From contig DAOUKM010000018.1 of the NCBI GenBank assembly GCA_034421295.1, forward strand, positions 1-64,000: a stretch of 64,000 nt of DNA, given 5' to 3'. The notes under the pieces are model-generated. The model saw nothing but the letters and a program-made list of their open reading frames with translations. It made no database searches and had not been told where the DNA came from. Of this stretch, positions 39,733-49,109 are shown piece by piece. Positions within the stretch are counted from its first letter, which is position 1. Each line of letters begins with the position of its first letter. The translations under genes and the position numbers were made by a program. The DNA is from CAUZIR01 sp034421295 (lineage in GTDB: Bacteria; Chloroflexota; Dehalococcoidia; Lucifugimonadales; UBA2962).

Positions 39733-40281
39733 CCAAGGGCCGGAGCGGTCGGTTTCTTGGCCCTACGCCACCGGCCCCTCGGTGCAGCGCCGGCAGGGAA
39801 ATTCCGGTCAGGTAGGGAACTTGATGAGGCCCCCAGACCAGGTTCTCCCCACTGCCAGACCCTGACCGGGGATGTGCCAGTCTTCCTTTTCCTAGGGCGT
39901 CGCCACTTGGCCTAGTATCCCCTCAATCCACGCGCCACGCGCGCGGGGGGGCAAGATGACGGCAAACTCGGCAGCTGGTTGGTTTCCGATCATTGGCGAA
40001 TCATGACCCGGTCGGCGAGAACATGGGGAACGGCAGGCCCGTCGAACGCCAAAGGGCCTGCCAATCCTGCTTTCCTGGCCTCATGCAAGGCCTGTCACCA
40101 GGCTGTGCCGCGCCGTTAAAGATGTCGCGGCTATAGACATGACCTGCTCTGGTAGATGCTCGAGTTCACCGGGGCTTGGGAAAGACTCACCAGCCCTGCA
40201 GGGCTGCCGAGGCCGTCGTTTACGGCCCCCTGGGTCGACCCACAAGCACGGCGTCAGCGGCTGTCCGCCCTGCAGGATTCC
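39733..40281. other. Intergenic region, nothing recognised
   Basis: 549 bases between the methyltransferase remnant and the end of the minus-strand FG-GAP gene. No gene, RNA or notable repeat is visible. Confidence 0.4.
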
Positions 40282-42537
40282 CTAGGGAGATCCGAGAACG
40301 AGTTTCGGCATCTCGGTCTTCCTGATGCCACCACCTTCCGAGATCACAAGACGTGCGTCTATCGGCAGGTCCGAGAAAGTATCGGTTCTTCCGGACGGCC
40401 ACCTCACCGTTACGGAGACTATTTCGGTAGCGTTGCCGAGTCCGATCTCCTGCTCGAGGCTGGAGGATCCGAAGCTTCCCCCGCTATCGACCTGCAGGTA
40501 GACCCTTCGCTCCCCCGCCGGATGCCGTGTGACTACCTCGATTCGGGCCCCGATCGCCACCCGGGGGGATTCTTCCCCAATCAGCTTAAGCGCGACCCAG
40601 CGATTTCCTTGGCCGGGATTATCATAGAGCGCGCTGAGAGCGGAATCGCCCCTATAGAACCCTCCGAGCTGGACGACGATGTCCTGGTCTCCATCCCTGT
40701 CCAGGTCGGCGAAGCCGATTCCGTGCCCCTTTTGAAGATGACCTAGGCCCGACGCCGTGGTCAGGTTCTGGAAATGCCCATCGCCGGTGTTGCCGTACGC
40801 CACGTTCGGTCCCAGGGAGTCATAGCTTACAAAGCCTGTCCCGAGCAGAAAGTCGAGAAAGCCGTCGTTGTCAAAGTCGCCGAAATTGGCGCCCATGGTC
40901 AGATTCACATCTGCGAGGCCGGCCGTCTCGGCGACATCACTGTAGTTTCCGTCGCAGTCGTTCTTGTAGAGAGCCGGACTGCTGCCATCGTTCCCAAGCC
41001 CCAGACGGTCGGCCGCAACGTCCTCTATGTCGAATCCATAGCCGGCGACGAATATGTCCAAACAGCCGTTATTGTCAAAGTCCCAGAACCAGGTTGCGAA
41101 GCTCTCAAGAGGGCCCGTAGCGCCGAGTGCCGGAGCCACATCTATGAACGTTCCGTCACCGAGGTTGTGATAGAGGCGATTGTCGTCTAGAAAGTTCGAG
41201 ACGTACAGGTCCGGGTCCCCGTCATTGTCATAGTCTCCCCAGGCACTTCCCTTGCAATAGCGGTCGTTGGTGACCCCGGCGCTGAGCGCAATGTCCGTGA
41301 ATGTACCGTCCCCGTTGTTCCGGTACATCTGGCTGGGGTACAGGGTGGCGCTGCTGCTCTTGCTTGGATCTCCAATCCATGTGTCCGGCTCGGATTCAGA
41401 GCATGCGAACAGATCGAGGTCGCCGTCCAGGTCGAAATCGGCCCATGAAGCGCTGTTCCTGGGAAACGCCGGGCTCCCGAGACCGGACGGGCCAGTGACA
41501 TCGGTAAAGGTGTTGTCGCCGTTGTTGTGAAGCAGGGACATGGGCATGCGCCCGTATTCCTGCATCCAGCCCCCGCGGATGACCAGCACGTCCAGCCACC
41601 CGTCGTTGTTGTAGTCGGTCTGGACGATGTTCAGCCCGCCGAATTGCTGATCAAGTCCCGACCGAAGCGAATAGTCGGAAAACAGGCCGTTGCCGTCGTT
41701 GTGGAAGTAAGAGAGCGAACCGCAGGGGTCCCAGGTGGAGATGATCACATCGAACAGACCGTCGTTGTCGAAGTCGTCGACGATAACCCCTCCAGCCGTG
41801 TTCAGGCTAAATATGCCGGCTTCCGGGCCTGTCTCGACGAATGGTGCAAGCTCGCCTTCCTCACCGAACGCGGAGGGAGGGATCAAGAATTCGGGTGGCA
41901 CCTGATCGGGGTAGGTGCCCAGATTCATGTGCGCGATGTTCAGGAGCCACACGGCCCGCAGGTCGCTCGCGTCCGCTTCCAGCAGGCGTCCCAGTGTTTC
42001 GATCGCTGCCTCCGCCCCGCCCGGGTAGCGGTGTCCCTGCCCGCCCAGAGGCAGGATGCAGGCGAATCGTCCGTCCGGGCGCAGGCAGTTTTCCAGTTCC
42101 CCCTTCCTGAGATTCGCAAGGGCAAGCGCGTGCTCCGCCGCCCTGATCTGGCCATCTGGGACCGCACCCTCGTCTTCCGAAATCACGGCGCGCAGGAGGC
42201 TGATTGCCTCGTCGGTGTGCCCGAACTTCAATTCCTCTTCCGCCAGACGGATATATAGCTCGGCTCGAAGCGCGCTGTCGCCCCGGTCCGACCCCCCCAA
42301 CAGCTCAAGGAGCTTATCCCTGGGCCTCTCGCCGAGATACGGATTCGAGCCCCGGGAGAATTCCTCACAGAAATCAGGATAGTTTGTGGTCCGCGTCGCG
42401 GGCTGCGGGGCCTGCCCAACCAGCGATTCGGGACCCTCTTCAGATGGCCAGATGGCAATCGATATAACTATTCCCACCCCTGCCAGCATGCACATCCCGA
42501 CAGCGATTAGGGCGACCAGACGATGGCGGGTGGTCAC
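40282..42537 (-). CDS. Secreted FG-GAP/VCBS beta-propeller protein with ASPIC/UnbV domain
   Basis: Protein of 751 residues. A single N-terminal membrane helix or signal (VALIAVGMCMLAGVGIVISI) exports it. Residues about 90-215 look like TPR-type helical repeats (LYIRLAEEELKFGHTDEAIS). From about 240 on there are repeated calcium-binding FG-GAP/VCBS units: DDFDNDGLFDVIIS, DYNNDGWLDVLVI, DFDLDGDLDLFAC, DYDNDGDPDLYVS, DFDNNGCLDIFVA and so on, forming a propeller. The last 100 residues are ASPIC/UnbV (WVALKLIGEES, IGARIEVVTR, LGNATEIVSVTVRWPSG). Start is GTG. Such proteins bind surface ligands or polysaccharide; the exact role is unknown. No operon partner. Confidence 0.9.
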   Translation of the reverse strand: MTTRHRLVALIAVGMCMLAGVGIVISIAIWPSEEGPESLVGQAPQPATRTTNYPDFCEEFSRGSNPYLGERPRDKLLELLGGSDRGDSALRAELYIRLAEEELKFGHTDEAISLLRAVISEDEGAVPDGQIRAAEHALALANLRKGELENCLRPDGRFACILPLGGQGHRYPGGAEAAIETLGRLLEADASDLRAVWLLNIAHMNLGTYPDQVPPEFLIPPSAFGEEGELAPFVETGPEAGIFSLNTAGGVIVDDFDNDGLFDVIISTWDPCGSLSYFHNDGNGLFSDYSLRSGLDQQFGGLNIVQTDYNNDGWLDVLVIRGGWMQEYGRMPMSLLHNNGDNTFTDVTGPSGLGSPAFPRNSASWADFDLDGDLDLFACSESEPDTWIGDPSKSSSATLYPSQMYRNNGDGTFTDIALSAGVTNDRYCKGSAWGDYDNDGDPDLYVSNFLDDNRLYHNLGDGTFIDVAPALGATGPLESFATWFWDFDNNGCLDIFVAGYGFDIEDVAADRLGLGNDGSSPALYKNDCDGNYSDVAETAGLADVNLTMGANFGDFDNDGFLDFLLGTGFVSYDSLGPNVAYGNTGDGHFQNLTTASGLGHLQKGHGIGFADLDRDGDQDIVVQLGGFYRGDSALSALYDNPGQGNRWVALKLIGEESPRVAIGARIEVVTRHPAGERRVYLQVDSGGSFGSSSLEQEIGLGNATEIVSVTVRWPSGRTDTFSDLPIDARLVISEGGGIRKTEMPKLVLGSP

Positions 42538-42746
42538 GGGACGTCTCGCCCGGCAGCGACTTGATTGAATTCGAGTATTGCTGGCATCGCCGACCGCGAC
42601 GGAGTGTGCGGCAAGAGTCCTCGCAGAATCCTCTGGCTGTCAAGATCGGATTGAGCAAGTGGCTCGATTGATGGTTGAAGAACATGTGTATACTACGCGG
42701 CACTTCTCCGGTTTCCGCTTGTACGCACCTGTGAGTTCGCGGGGGG

Positions 42747-43319
42747 ATGGTCTCTATGGACGGTAAGGCTAAAGGACCGTTTCGGTTGGGCCGAATACAC
42801 CTTGCCGGTCTCCTCCTCGCCGGAGTTATCGCCCTAGCAGCAGGCTGCGGGTCGGCCTCTCCCGCCTCTAGTCCGGAACAGGAACCGACTCACACGCCGA
42901 TTCCGACCAACACTCCCGTTCCAGCCGTCGCCGAGCAGGTGGGAGACTGCCAGGTCGGCTCGGCAGCAGAATGTCCCGGGGCCGATTTCAGTGGCCAGGA
43001 CCTGGGAGAAGTTGACAAGACCATGCACGGCAGCGAGGGGCGAGACGCAGCCGACTTCTCCGAGGCCAACCTGAGGGGGGCGAACTTCTCTGACGCCAGC
43101 CTCATCGGTGTCGACTTCACGGGCGCCGACCTGAGGGACGCAAATCTTCGAGGTGCTTCGCTTAAGCGCTCATTCCTCTACAAGGCGGACCTGAGCGGTG
43201 CCGACCTGACCGACGCAACGCTCGAGCAGGCCGACCTCGAGGACACCCTTTTCGAGGGAGCCATCTTCTGTAACACCAAGATGTACGACGGAACCAAGAA
43301 CAATAGCGACTGTCCCTGA
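42747..43319 (+). CDS. Pentapeptide-repeat lipoprotein, first copy
   Basis: Protein of 190 residues. The signal peptide ends LAAGC (Cys34), a lipobox. A Thr/Pro linker (THTPIPTNTPVP) follows, then CPGADFSGQDL and pentapeptide repeats of A(D/N)LxG type from about 73 to 175 (FSEANLRGANFSDASLIGVD and on), which fold as a right-handed quadrilateral beta-helix. A second such gene follows after 26 bases and is clearly its duplicate. Pentapeptide proteins can mimic DNA, but here the secretion signal puts it at the cell surface. Role unknown. Confidence 0.88.
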   Translation: MVSMDGKAKGPFRLGRIHLAGLLLAGVIALAAGCGSASPASSPEQEPTHTPIPTNTPVPAVAEQVGDCQVGSAAECPGADFSGQDLGEVDKTMHGSEGRDAADFSEANLRGANFSDASLIGVDFTGADLRDANLRGASLKRSFLYKADLSGADLTDATLEQADLEDTLFEGAIFCNTKMYDGTKNNSDCP

Positions 43320-43345
43320 TTCGTTCATACATGGAGGTCTGAACG

Positions 43346-43903
43346 ATGGTTCATCGCGGGCGGAAATACGGTCAGAATTCCCTTAACCGGCTGCTGTTTC
43401 TGCTGGTCACCGGAGCCCTTGTCCTCTCCCTGTCTTGCACCAGTGAACCCGGAGGGTCTTCTGAGCTTGAAGTAGCTCCAACGCATACTCCAATCCCCAC
43501 CGTTCCGAAGGACGTAGGGGGCTGCGACCTCGATTCGGACTTGGAGGTGGATTGCCCGGGGGCCAACTTCGATGGGCAGGACCTCAGCGAGATATCGGTG
43601 GGCCACGTCGGCGCCTCCGAGGGCCGCGAAGGCGCCAACTTCTCAGACGCGAACATCGAGGGCGCCAGCTTCGTGGGTTCCAATCTCGAAGGGGTGTTCT
43701 TCGAGGGAGCCAACGTGCGCGGCGCCAACTTCCAGGATGCCAACCTCAGGGGAGCCTCCTTCTACAAGGCTGACCTGACCGGGTCAGACTTCACCGGAGC
43801 GACCCTGGAAAACGCCGACTTTGAGGACGCTGTCTTGGAGGATGTCATCTACTGTCGCACAAAGATGATCGACGGCCGTATGAGTGACAGAGATTGTCCG
43901 TAG
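43346..43903 (+). CDS. Pentapeptide-repeat lipoprotein, second copy
   Basis: Protein of 185 residues, paralogue of the previous gene: signal peptide ending LSLSC (Cys31), linker THTPIPTVPKD, the shared CPGANFDGQDLSEI, pentapeptides (FSDANIEGASFVGSNLEGVF), and the same ending, YCRTKMIDGRMSDRDCP versus FCNTKMYDGTKNNSDCP. The conserved Cys near each end may form a disulfide cap. The gap of 26 bases shows one transcript. Tandem duplication followed by divergence is the simple explanation. Confidence 0.88.
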   Translation: MVHRGRKYGQNSLNRLLFLLVTGALVLSLSCTSEPGGSSELEVAPTHTPIPTVPKDVGGCDLDSDLEVDCPGANFDGQDLSEISVGHVGASEGREGANFSDANIEGASFVGSNLEGVFFEGANVRGANFQDANLRGASFYKADLTGSDFTGATLENADFEDAVLEDVIYCRTKMIDGRMSDRDCP

Positions 43904-44057
43904 ATTCCGTAATTCGTGAACGAAAGCACAAAATTGACAACCATCTAACCATACTCTAGGCTCCGCCTCCGAACTTAGTCCCTCTCTGTCCGCAAAAAAC
44001 TCAACATAGAACTACTCTGGTCTCTGGCGTCTGGGATTGAACCCTAGGGGGTGCGAC

Positions 44058-45779
44058 ATGAAGCTTCGGTTGACCATGCTAGTCGGGATCACGGTGATTG
44101 CACTTGCCGCATTCGCCTGCGGAGGGGCGGAGGAAACCGCCGAGCCGGCGGTTCCAACCACGGCCCCGGCCGTTGAGGAGGAGGCCCCGGCACCCACGGC
44201 AACTCCAGAGCCCGTCGTCGCGGACACGCCGACCCCCGAGGTCGCCATGGAGGCAACGGCAATCCCCGATGCCATGGACGCCATGGAAGAGGGCAAGTTC
44301 GGTGGTGAACTGCGGATAGTTTCGCAGGCAAGCATCGCTACCCTCGACCCCAATTTCACGGGCGCATACGTGACGATTGCGGTCGCAGCCCACATCTTCG
44401 ATTCGCCGTTCGGCTGGGACGAAGCACTCACCGACCAGCCGGAAATGGTCGAATCCTTTGAGGTGAGCGATGACATGCTTACCTGGACGTTCACCCTGAG
44501 AGACGGGCTGAACTTCCATGACGGCACGCAGGTCAGCGCCCAGGATGTTGTTCCCTCCTTCACCCGGTGGCTGGAAAGCTGGGACGCGGCCGCGACCTTC
44601 ATGCGAGAGTTCGTGTCCGAAACCGCCATAACCGCCGTGGACGATCTGACCTTCAGCATCCACCTGGACGAGCCGTATGGTGGAGTTACCGTCGGGCTTG
44701 CCAAGCCGTGGGCGGCCGTGTTCATAATGCCCGCTCGGATATCGCAAAAGTCCGCCGCTGAGGGACTGACGCAGGAAGAGTATGTCGGCGCCGGACCCTA
44801 TAAGTTCAGCTCCTGGGATCAGGGCGACAAGATAGAACTCGTGCGATTCGAGGACTACGCTAAGGATTCGCGTCCGACGGATCTGTACACGGGGACGCAG
44901 CACGCGTACCTGGACAAGCTGATCTGGCTTGAGATTCCGGACGAAGAGACCAAGATAGCCGGCCTTGAGACGGGCGAATGGGATGTCGTAGATGGGGCTG
45001 GGCTGGACTTTTACAGCCGCCTTGTCGAGAACCCGGACATCGTTGTACCCCTGTACAAACCTGGCCACCGAACCCAGATGGACCTCATCCCCAGCCATCC
45101 CCCGTTCGACAACACGGTGCTGCGCCGTGCCGTACAGGTTGGCGTCAACATCGAGGACCTGATGGCTTCGCTGGGGCCGGACGACCTGTGGCAGCTTTGC
45201 CCGGCCATCTACTTCTGCAACGCGCAGTATGAGACCGACTTCGGCGCCGAAGGCTACTACAACGTCAACGACCAGGACCTCGCCCGCGAGCTTATGCAGG
45301 AGGCGGGTTACGCCGGGGAGACCATCACCTGGCTGAACCCGACCGACTACGGCACCATCACCCCGGTCGGGATCGTCTTTAAGGCTCAGATGGAAGAGCT
45401 CGGTTTCACCATTGAGATGCCGGCGAACGACTGGTCTACCGTCATTGCCAAGCTCGGCAATACAGAGGAGTACGACGGGTTCAGCAACTGGGCCATCCAC
45501 TGGTGCTGCGGCGATCCGATAGTCGACGTCGTCAGCACCGGCGGGGCGGGCTATTGGCCAAAGATCCCCAAGATCACCCGTCTGCGGAGAGAGTTCGCGC
45601 AGGCAACCGACTTTCCGACCAAGTTCAGCATCGTCGAGAGGATCCAGGAAGAGGCCTATAAGTCCGTCATTACCATCTACGGAGGCAACTTCTTCAGCAT
45701 CTTCCCGCACCGGGCCGACGTAAATGGCTTTTCCATTAGAGGCCTGGCCTGGTACACGAACGCCTGGCTGGACAGGTAG
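44058..45779 (+). CDS. Family-5 (peptide/nickel type) solute-binding lipoprotein
   Basis: Extracytoplasmic substrate-binding protein of 573 residues. Start at ATG 44058 (preceded by TAGGGGG), giving a signal peptide MKLRLTMLVGITVIALAAFAC with Cys21 as lipobox; the frame is open 7 codons further up. A Thr/Pro/Glu/Ala-rich linker of about 55 residues is typical of Chloroflexota lipoproteins. The SBP_bac_5 domain shows FGGELRIVSQASIATLDPNF, FTLRDGLNFHDGTQVSAQDV, GAGPYKFSSWDQGDKIELVR and a C-terminal region around HWCCGDPIVD. It would capture oligopeptides or similar for an ABC importer, but no permease or ATPase gene is next to it. A terminator follows. Confidence 0.9.
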   Translation: MKLRLTMLVGITVIALAAFACGGAEETAEPAVPTTAPAVEEEAPAPTATPEPVVADTPTPEVAMEATAIPDAMDAMEEGKFGGELRIVSQASIATLDPNFTGAYVTIAVAAHIFDSPFGWDEALTDQPEMVESFEVSDDMLTWTFTLRDGLNFHDGTQVSAQDVVPSFTRWLESWDAAATFMREFVSETAITAVDDLTFSIHLDEPYGGVTVGLAKPWAAVFIMPARISQKSAAEGLTQEEYVGAGPYKFSSWDQGDKIELVRFEDYAKDSRPTDLYTGTQHAYLDKLIWLEIPDEETKIAGLETGEWDVVDGAGLDFYSRLVENPDIVVPLYKPGHRTQMDLIPSHPPFDNTVLRRAVQVGVNIEDLMASLGPDDLWQLCPAIYFCNAQYETDFGAEGYYNVNDQDLARELMQEAGYAGETITWLNPTDYGTITPVGIVFKAQMEELGFTIEMPANDWSTVIAKLGNTEEYDGFSNWAIHWCCGDPIVDVVSTGGAGYWPKIPKITRLRREFAQATDFPTKFSIVERIQEEAYKSVITIYGGNFFSIFPHRADVNGFSIRGLAWYTNAWLDR

Positions 45780-45824
45780 GCTCGGACTGGTCATCCAGAC
45801 GGGAACCGAATGACGTAGCCATCG

Positions 45825-45868
45825 AAGTGGGCTACGGCCTGAGACGGCCGTAGCCCACTTTGCGTTTT
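45825..45868 (+). terminator. Strong intrinsic terminator
   Basis: A 15-bp perfect stem (AAGTGGGCTACGGCC at 45825-45839 with its complement at 45846-45860), a 6-base loop, then TGCGTTTT. It lies 45 bases after the binding-protein stop codon. Confidence 0.92.
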
Positions 45869-46060
45869 CTAGCTATGGTCAGTTCTTCTCTGAACCGCAC
45901 CTGCGACCAGGCGAAGTGAAACGGCTGGCGGCATTGGGCGGGCTGGCTCGTGCCTCGAGCCCGCCGGGCAGCAGGACAAAGGTCCGCTGGTTACTCCGGC
46001 CCCGCCAGGGCAAGATGTAATGGAGCTGCGCCTCCCTCCACGGCTCCCTGGCTTCAACTC

Positions 46061-46771
46061 ATGGATATCCAACCTGCCATGACCGACCCGTACCGCTTTC
46101 AGTGGATCAGCTTTGACTGCTACGGCACGCTGATCGACTGGGAGACAGGCATTTCATCTGCTGTCGGACAGGTCCTTCTTTCGCGAGGGATAGTCAAGGG
46201 CCGATCGGAGATCCTGGCGCTCTTCGCTGAGGTGGAACCCAGGGTGCAAGACTCGCACACCTACCTGGAGTACCGAATAGTCCTCCGGGACGTAATGGCG
46301 ATGATCGGCAAGGAACTCGGTATTGAGCTCACCGATTCCGAACTGTGCTGCCTGGCGGACACCCTACCGTATTGGCCGGTCTTCCCCGAAGTAGTGGGCG
46401 CCCTGAACGCACTGGGAGTCCGGCATGAGCTCGCCGTGATCTCAAACATTGACGACGACCTGTTCTCAAGGACCGCCGACGCGCTGAACGTAGAGTTCAG
46501 TTGCGTCGTAACCTCCCAGCAGGTGAAAAGCTACAAGCCGAACCCGCGCAACTTCGAGGTGGCCTCAGAGCGAATGGCGGTCGGAAAGGGAGGGTGGGTC
46601 CATGTGGCCGAGAGCCTGTACCACGACATAGGGCCGGCCAATCGGATGGGCATCAACAGCGTGTGGGTAAACCGCGCCGATCGGGGAGGTGCAACGCGTC
46701 CCACCGACGCTGTACCGGACCTGGTTGTACCCGACCTGGCAAAGCTCGTGCAGGTGATGACTGCGGCGTGA
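46061..46771 (+). CDS. HAD-superfamily type II haloacid dehalogenase-like hydrolase
   Basis: Protein of 236 residues from ATG 46061 (46079 is an alternative; the open frame upstream is Arg/Pro-rich and not protein-like). Motif I is FDCYGTLIDWE with the nucleophile Asp19, motif II is LAVISNIDDD, the Lys is in VKSYKPNPRNFEVA, and motif IV is WVHVAESLYHDIGPANRMG. This matches the L-2-haloacid dehalogenase/phosphatase-like HAD II group. Substrate cannot be told from sequence; small phosphorylated or halogenated acids are handled by relatives. It has no operon partner. Confidence 0.9.
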   Translation: MDIQPAMTDPYRFQWISFDCYGTLIDWETGISSAVGQVLLSRGIVKGRSEILALFAEVEPRVQDSHTYLEYRIVLRDVMAMIGKELGIELTDSELCCLADTLPYWPVFPEVVGALNALGVRHELAVISNIDDDLFSRTADALNVEFSCVVTSQQVKSYKPNPRNFEVASERMAVGKGGWVHVAESLYHDIGPANRMGINSVWVNRADRGGATRPTDAVPDLVVPDLAKLVQVMTAA

Positions 46772-47081
46772 CGTTCGACCTGGTCCGGCTCAGAAATCAC
46801 GCTCTTGCACGATGCCCTCTCGGGCCGCCGCCCAGCCGAGAGGTACAGAGGCTTCCGACTCTCTTTCCGTGGGTTCGGTGGTCCCCGCAGAACCGACCTG
46901 TCCGACGGTCAGCCGCAGGCCCAAACCTGCTAGGGCCCATTTCACCTACCTGTCGGGGCACATTGCGCGTACTCTGAAAAACCGGGGATAATCTCGGCAA
47001 CCTACAGACGGACGCGCCAGTCCGGCTCGCCCGCAGTCAGCGCGGCCCCGCCGAATCGGCTGCTGGGGAGGACACCTCAGT
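46772..47081. other. Intergenic region, nothing recognised
   Basis: 310 bases between the HAD gene and the antiporter. No gene or RNA is visible. The antiporter's GGGAGGA ribosome site lies at its right end. Confidence 0.4.
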
Positions 47082-48728
47082 TTGCACATACACGATGCCC
47101 TTTTCTCAATTGGCCTGCTAATCGTCGCAGCCAAACTCATGGAGGGCATATTCAAGCGGTTCGGTCTGAATTCGATCATCGCATTCGCCGTCACCGGGGT
47201 CATCCTTGGCCCCGTGACTGGACTGGTCAAAACAGGGCCTGACGTAGATTTCATCCTGGCCATCGGGATCTTCATGTTCTTCTTCCTTATCGGCCTGGAG
47301 GAGCTGGACATCAGGGGCTTCCTTTCCGCAATACGCGGTCGGATCTTCGTCGCCTCCACATTGTCCGTGGTCATATCGCTTCTGGTTTCACTGGCCGTCA
47401 CCACCGATTTTCTCTTCGACCTGCGGCTGGACCTTAGCTTTATGCAGGCTCTGGGATTGGCCGGGGTGCTGTCGCTGTCCAGCCTCGGCGTGGTCGCCAA
47501 GGTGCTGATCGATGAAGGACGCCTGAAAGAAGCGGTGGGCGTCCAGATCTTTACTGCGGTAATCATCGCCGAATTGATAGTCCTGCTCGTCGTCGGCTTT
47601 GCGATCAGCGAACATTTTTCGGCGGGCGAGCACGGTGAGACCTTAGATTGGGCGAATGTACTGACGATCATTGGTCAGATACTTGGGTTCGCCATCGCAA
47701 CGTGGTTCGTTTCTACCCGAATGCTTCCTCCTCTAATAGTTCTTCTGCATCGCATTTTGCGGGTACCTCAGCTGTCTTTTGGCTTGCTACTGGGCGGACT
47801 ACTTCTGGTGGTGGTGGCAGCTGAAAAGGTGGGGCTACATGGTTCACTGGGAGCGCTGCTGTTTGGCGCGGCCCTTTCACTTCTCCCCTATCAGGTAAGG
47901 CGCGACATCATGCCGGGCATGCGGGGTACCGCGGAAGGACTGTTTGTCCCCTTGTTCTTCGCATCTGCGGGTCTGCATCTCAGTCTGGATTTCCTAGACT
48001 TGTCGGCGGGAACAATTTTGGCTCTGGCTCTGGTGCCTTTGGCCGGAAAATTCGTAGCTGTGCTTGCCAGCGCCTACATCGCCAGGCTTCAGGCTCCCCT
48101 CGCAACGGCGGCCGGCCTGATGGCAAAGGGCGTCGCCGAGATCGCACTCCTGATCGTGCTGCTGCAATCGGGCGCGATCGACAAGGGCATCTTCTCCCTG
48201 CTGGTGCTGGTCATGTTCGGCTACATACTCCTTACGCCAATAGGTATCAGCTTTGCGCTAAGCAGGCTCAGGCACGCTGAAACCATCGTGGACCGAGAGA
48301 ATTTGCCACCCTCCCTGTACCGCTTTGCGCTCGAGGGGATAAGGGTCAGGGACATAGTGGATCGCTCCAGGGGCCACCCGGAACCCTCTCAAACTGTGAA
48401 GAGTTTTGTCGAAAGCTGGCTGCTGCCGGAGCAGCACGACTATGTGGTTGCCGAGCGAGGCGGCTACTCGGGAATAGTCTCGCTGAGCATGTTGCGATAC
48501 CTTCCACGCGGCGAATGGGACAAGACGCCACTCGCCAGAGTCCTTCGCAAGGACACGCCGCGGGCCAGCACCGAGGATTTTGTGGAGGACGCGCTGCAGC
48601 GCATGACGGAAAACTCTCTAACCGTCCTTCCGGTCACAGATTCGGACACGGGTGAGTTCATTGGTTCAATTTCAAGCCACGAGGTCCTTGAGATGGTGGT
48701 CATGTCCGCCCAGGGGCAAGATATCTGA
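47082..48728 (+). CDS. CPA2-family cation/proton antiporter with C-terminal CBS-like domain
   Basis: Integral membrane protein of 548 residues. Starts with TTG at 47082 after GGGAGGA. About 12 membrane helices fill residues 1-390 (for example LIVAAKLMEGIFKRFGLNSI, ILAIGIFMFFFLIGLEELDI, LLLVVVAAEKVGLHGSLGAL, GLFVPLFFASAGLHLSLDFL), the KefB/NhaS3-type fold. The C-terminal 140 residues are soluble and CBS-like (YVVAERGGYSGIVSLSMLRY, VLPVTDSDTGEFIGSISSHEV), which usually binds nucleotides and gates transport. No KTN/TrkA-N domain is seen. Role: Na+ or K+/H+ exchange and pH balance. Single gene. Confidence 0.9.
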   Translation: MHIHDALFSIGLLIVAAKLMEGIFKRFGLNSIIAFAVTGVILGPVTGLVKTGPDVDFILAIGIFMFFFLIGLEELDIRGFLSAIRGRIFVASTLSVVISLLVSLAVTTDFLFDLRLDLSFMQALGLAGVLSLSSLGVVAKVLIDEGRLKEAVGVQIFTAVIIAELIVLLVVGFAISEHFSAGEHGETLDWANVLTIIGQILGFAIATWFVSTRMLPPLIVLLHRILRVPQLSFGLLLGGLLLVVVAAEKVGLHGSLGALLFGAALSLLPYQVRRDIMPGMRGTAEGLFVPLFFASAGLHLSLDFLDLSAGTILALALVPLAGKFVAVLASAYIARLQAPLATAAGLMAKGVAEIALLIVLLQSGAIDKGIFSLLVLVMFGYILLTPIGISFALSRLRHAETIVDRENLPPSLYRFALEGIRVRDIVDRSRGHPEPSQTVKSFVESWLLPEQHDYVVAERGGYSGIVSLSMLRYLPRGEWDKTPLARVLRKDTPRASTEDFVEDALQRMTENSLTVLPVTDSDTGEFIGSISSHEVLEMVVMSAQGQDI

Positions 48729-49109
48729 ATGTACGCGCCCTTCAGAAGGGTCCCGCCGTGGATGTGATCGACTCCACCCTGGCCGGTCGCTGGCGGCAGG
48801 AGTCCACATTAGATGCCGGCCCGGGGCCACGGAGTTAGAATCTTCGAAGGGCAATGACCTGATGGCGGTCCTCAGGCCGGCAGGATCAACCCGGTACACG
48901 GGAAGCACACCGGCAATGCTTACGGCCGGGTGTACAGGGCGGTATGTGAACAAGCGTCACAGGCAACTGCGAGCCAACTGGTCCGGCGTAACACTATCTA
49001 CCGGCATGCAGCGGACCGACGGCAGGCTCTTAATCAATGTGCGGCCGCTCGTCACAATCGGTGGTGGCGGTTCCTCAGATGTGAGCCTGGAACAGGGAAG
49101 GAGAGACCA
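48729..49109. other. Leader region of the PKS cluster
   Basis: 381 bases before the PKS start. The PKS frame is open for 60 codons upstream of 49110, but that stretch is not protein-like. The AAGGAGAG ribosome site ends 6 bases before ATG 49110. No operator is recognised. Confidence 0.45.

Noticed and set aside
44079..45794. Long minus-strand open frame (571 codons) opposite the solute-binding protein gene
   Set aside because: The plus strand gives a lipoprotein signal and clear SBP_bac_5 motifs; the minus frame has no motifs and is a codon-bias shadow of a GC-rich gene.
48930..49109. Longer PKS start at 48930
   Set aside because: The 60 extra codons are Arg/Gln-rich with no conserved PKS docking pattern, while ATG 49110 has AAGGAGAG at good spacing.
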